A stretch of 5,506 bases of DNA, taken from Myxococcota bacterium. Its GTDB lineage: Bacteria > Myxococcota > Polyangia > GCA-2747355 > JAKLHH01. The notes beneath the pieces are model-generated. The model had not been told where the DNA came from, did no database searches, and saw only the letters and a list, made by a program, of their open reading frames with translations. The position numbers and the translations under genes are program-made. Positions 5,464-5,506 of this stretch are shown here, in pieces. Location: the NCBI GenBank assembly GCA_022710245.1, contig JAKLHH010000599.1:1-5506 (forward strand), read 5' to 3'. Numbering within the stretch: the first letter of the stretch is position 1; each line of letters opens with the position of its first letter.

Positions 5464-5506
5464 GCACCACGATGAGAGCGCCTGCGCAGCCGGGTCACCA
5501 CACCTC

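Overview
This is a very GC-rich window (visibly above 70% G+C, codon third positions almost all G or C). It carries five protein genes and one striking tandem repeat. A TIGR02996-type domain (known mainly from Myxococcota and Planctomycetes) in a leucine-repeat-like protein, together with the codon use, suggests a myxobacterium or close relative (old Deltaproteobacteria). That placement is inference.

Layout. Bases 1-1041 (+) hold the 3' part of a gene for a polytopic membrane protein whose start lies before the window. After a 79-base gap, 1121-2800 (+) encodes a 559-residue protein with an unrecognised N-terminal region, a Cys cluster, a TIGR02996-like segment and a leucine-rich C-terminal half. 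A short GC-rich hairpin (2801-2823) separates it from a convergent minus-strand cluster.

Read in its own direction, the minus-strand cluster is: a 115-residue protein of unknown function (5370-5023), an NADH pyrophosphatase / NAD-cap hydrolase of the NudC type (4961-4086), and a tRNA-dihydrouridine synthase (3882-2854). All three point the same way with short spacers and could be one transcript. The two recognisable products both act on RNA or nucleotides: NudC removes NAD caps from RNA or hydrolyses NAD(H), and Dus uses flavin and NADPH to reduce uridine in tRNA.

The most unusual element is the spacer between nudC and dus. It is almost wholly a 15-base minisatellite of 12 units (3911-4090), and every unit contains the perfect palindrome GCGATCGC. 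The array supplies the nudC stop codon and ends 28 bases before the dus start, so it would form the nudC-dus intercistronic RNA or the dus leader. The units fall into two blocks by one base, six ending in T and then six ending in C, which suggests growth by slippage or block duplication. I see no CRISPR array, tRNA, rRNA, insertion sequence or phage gene.
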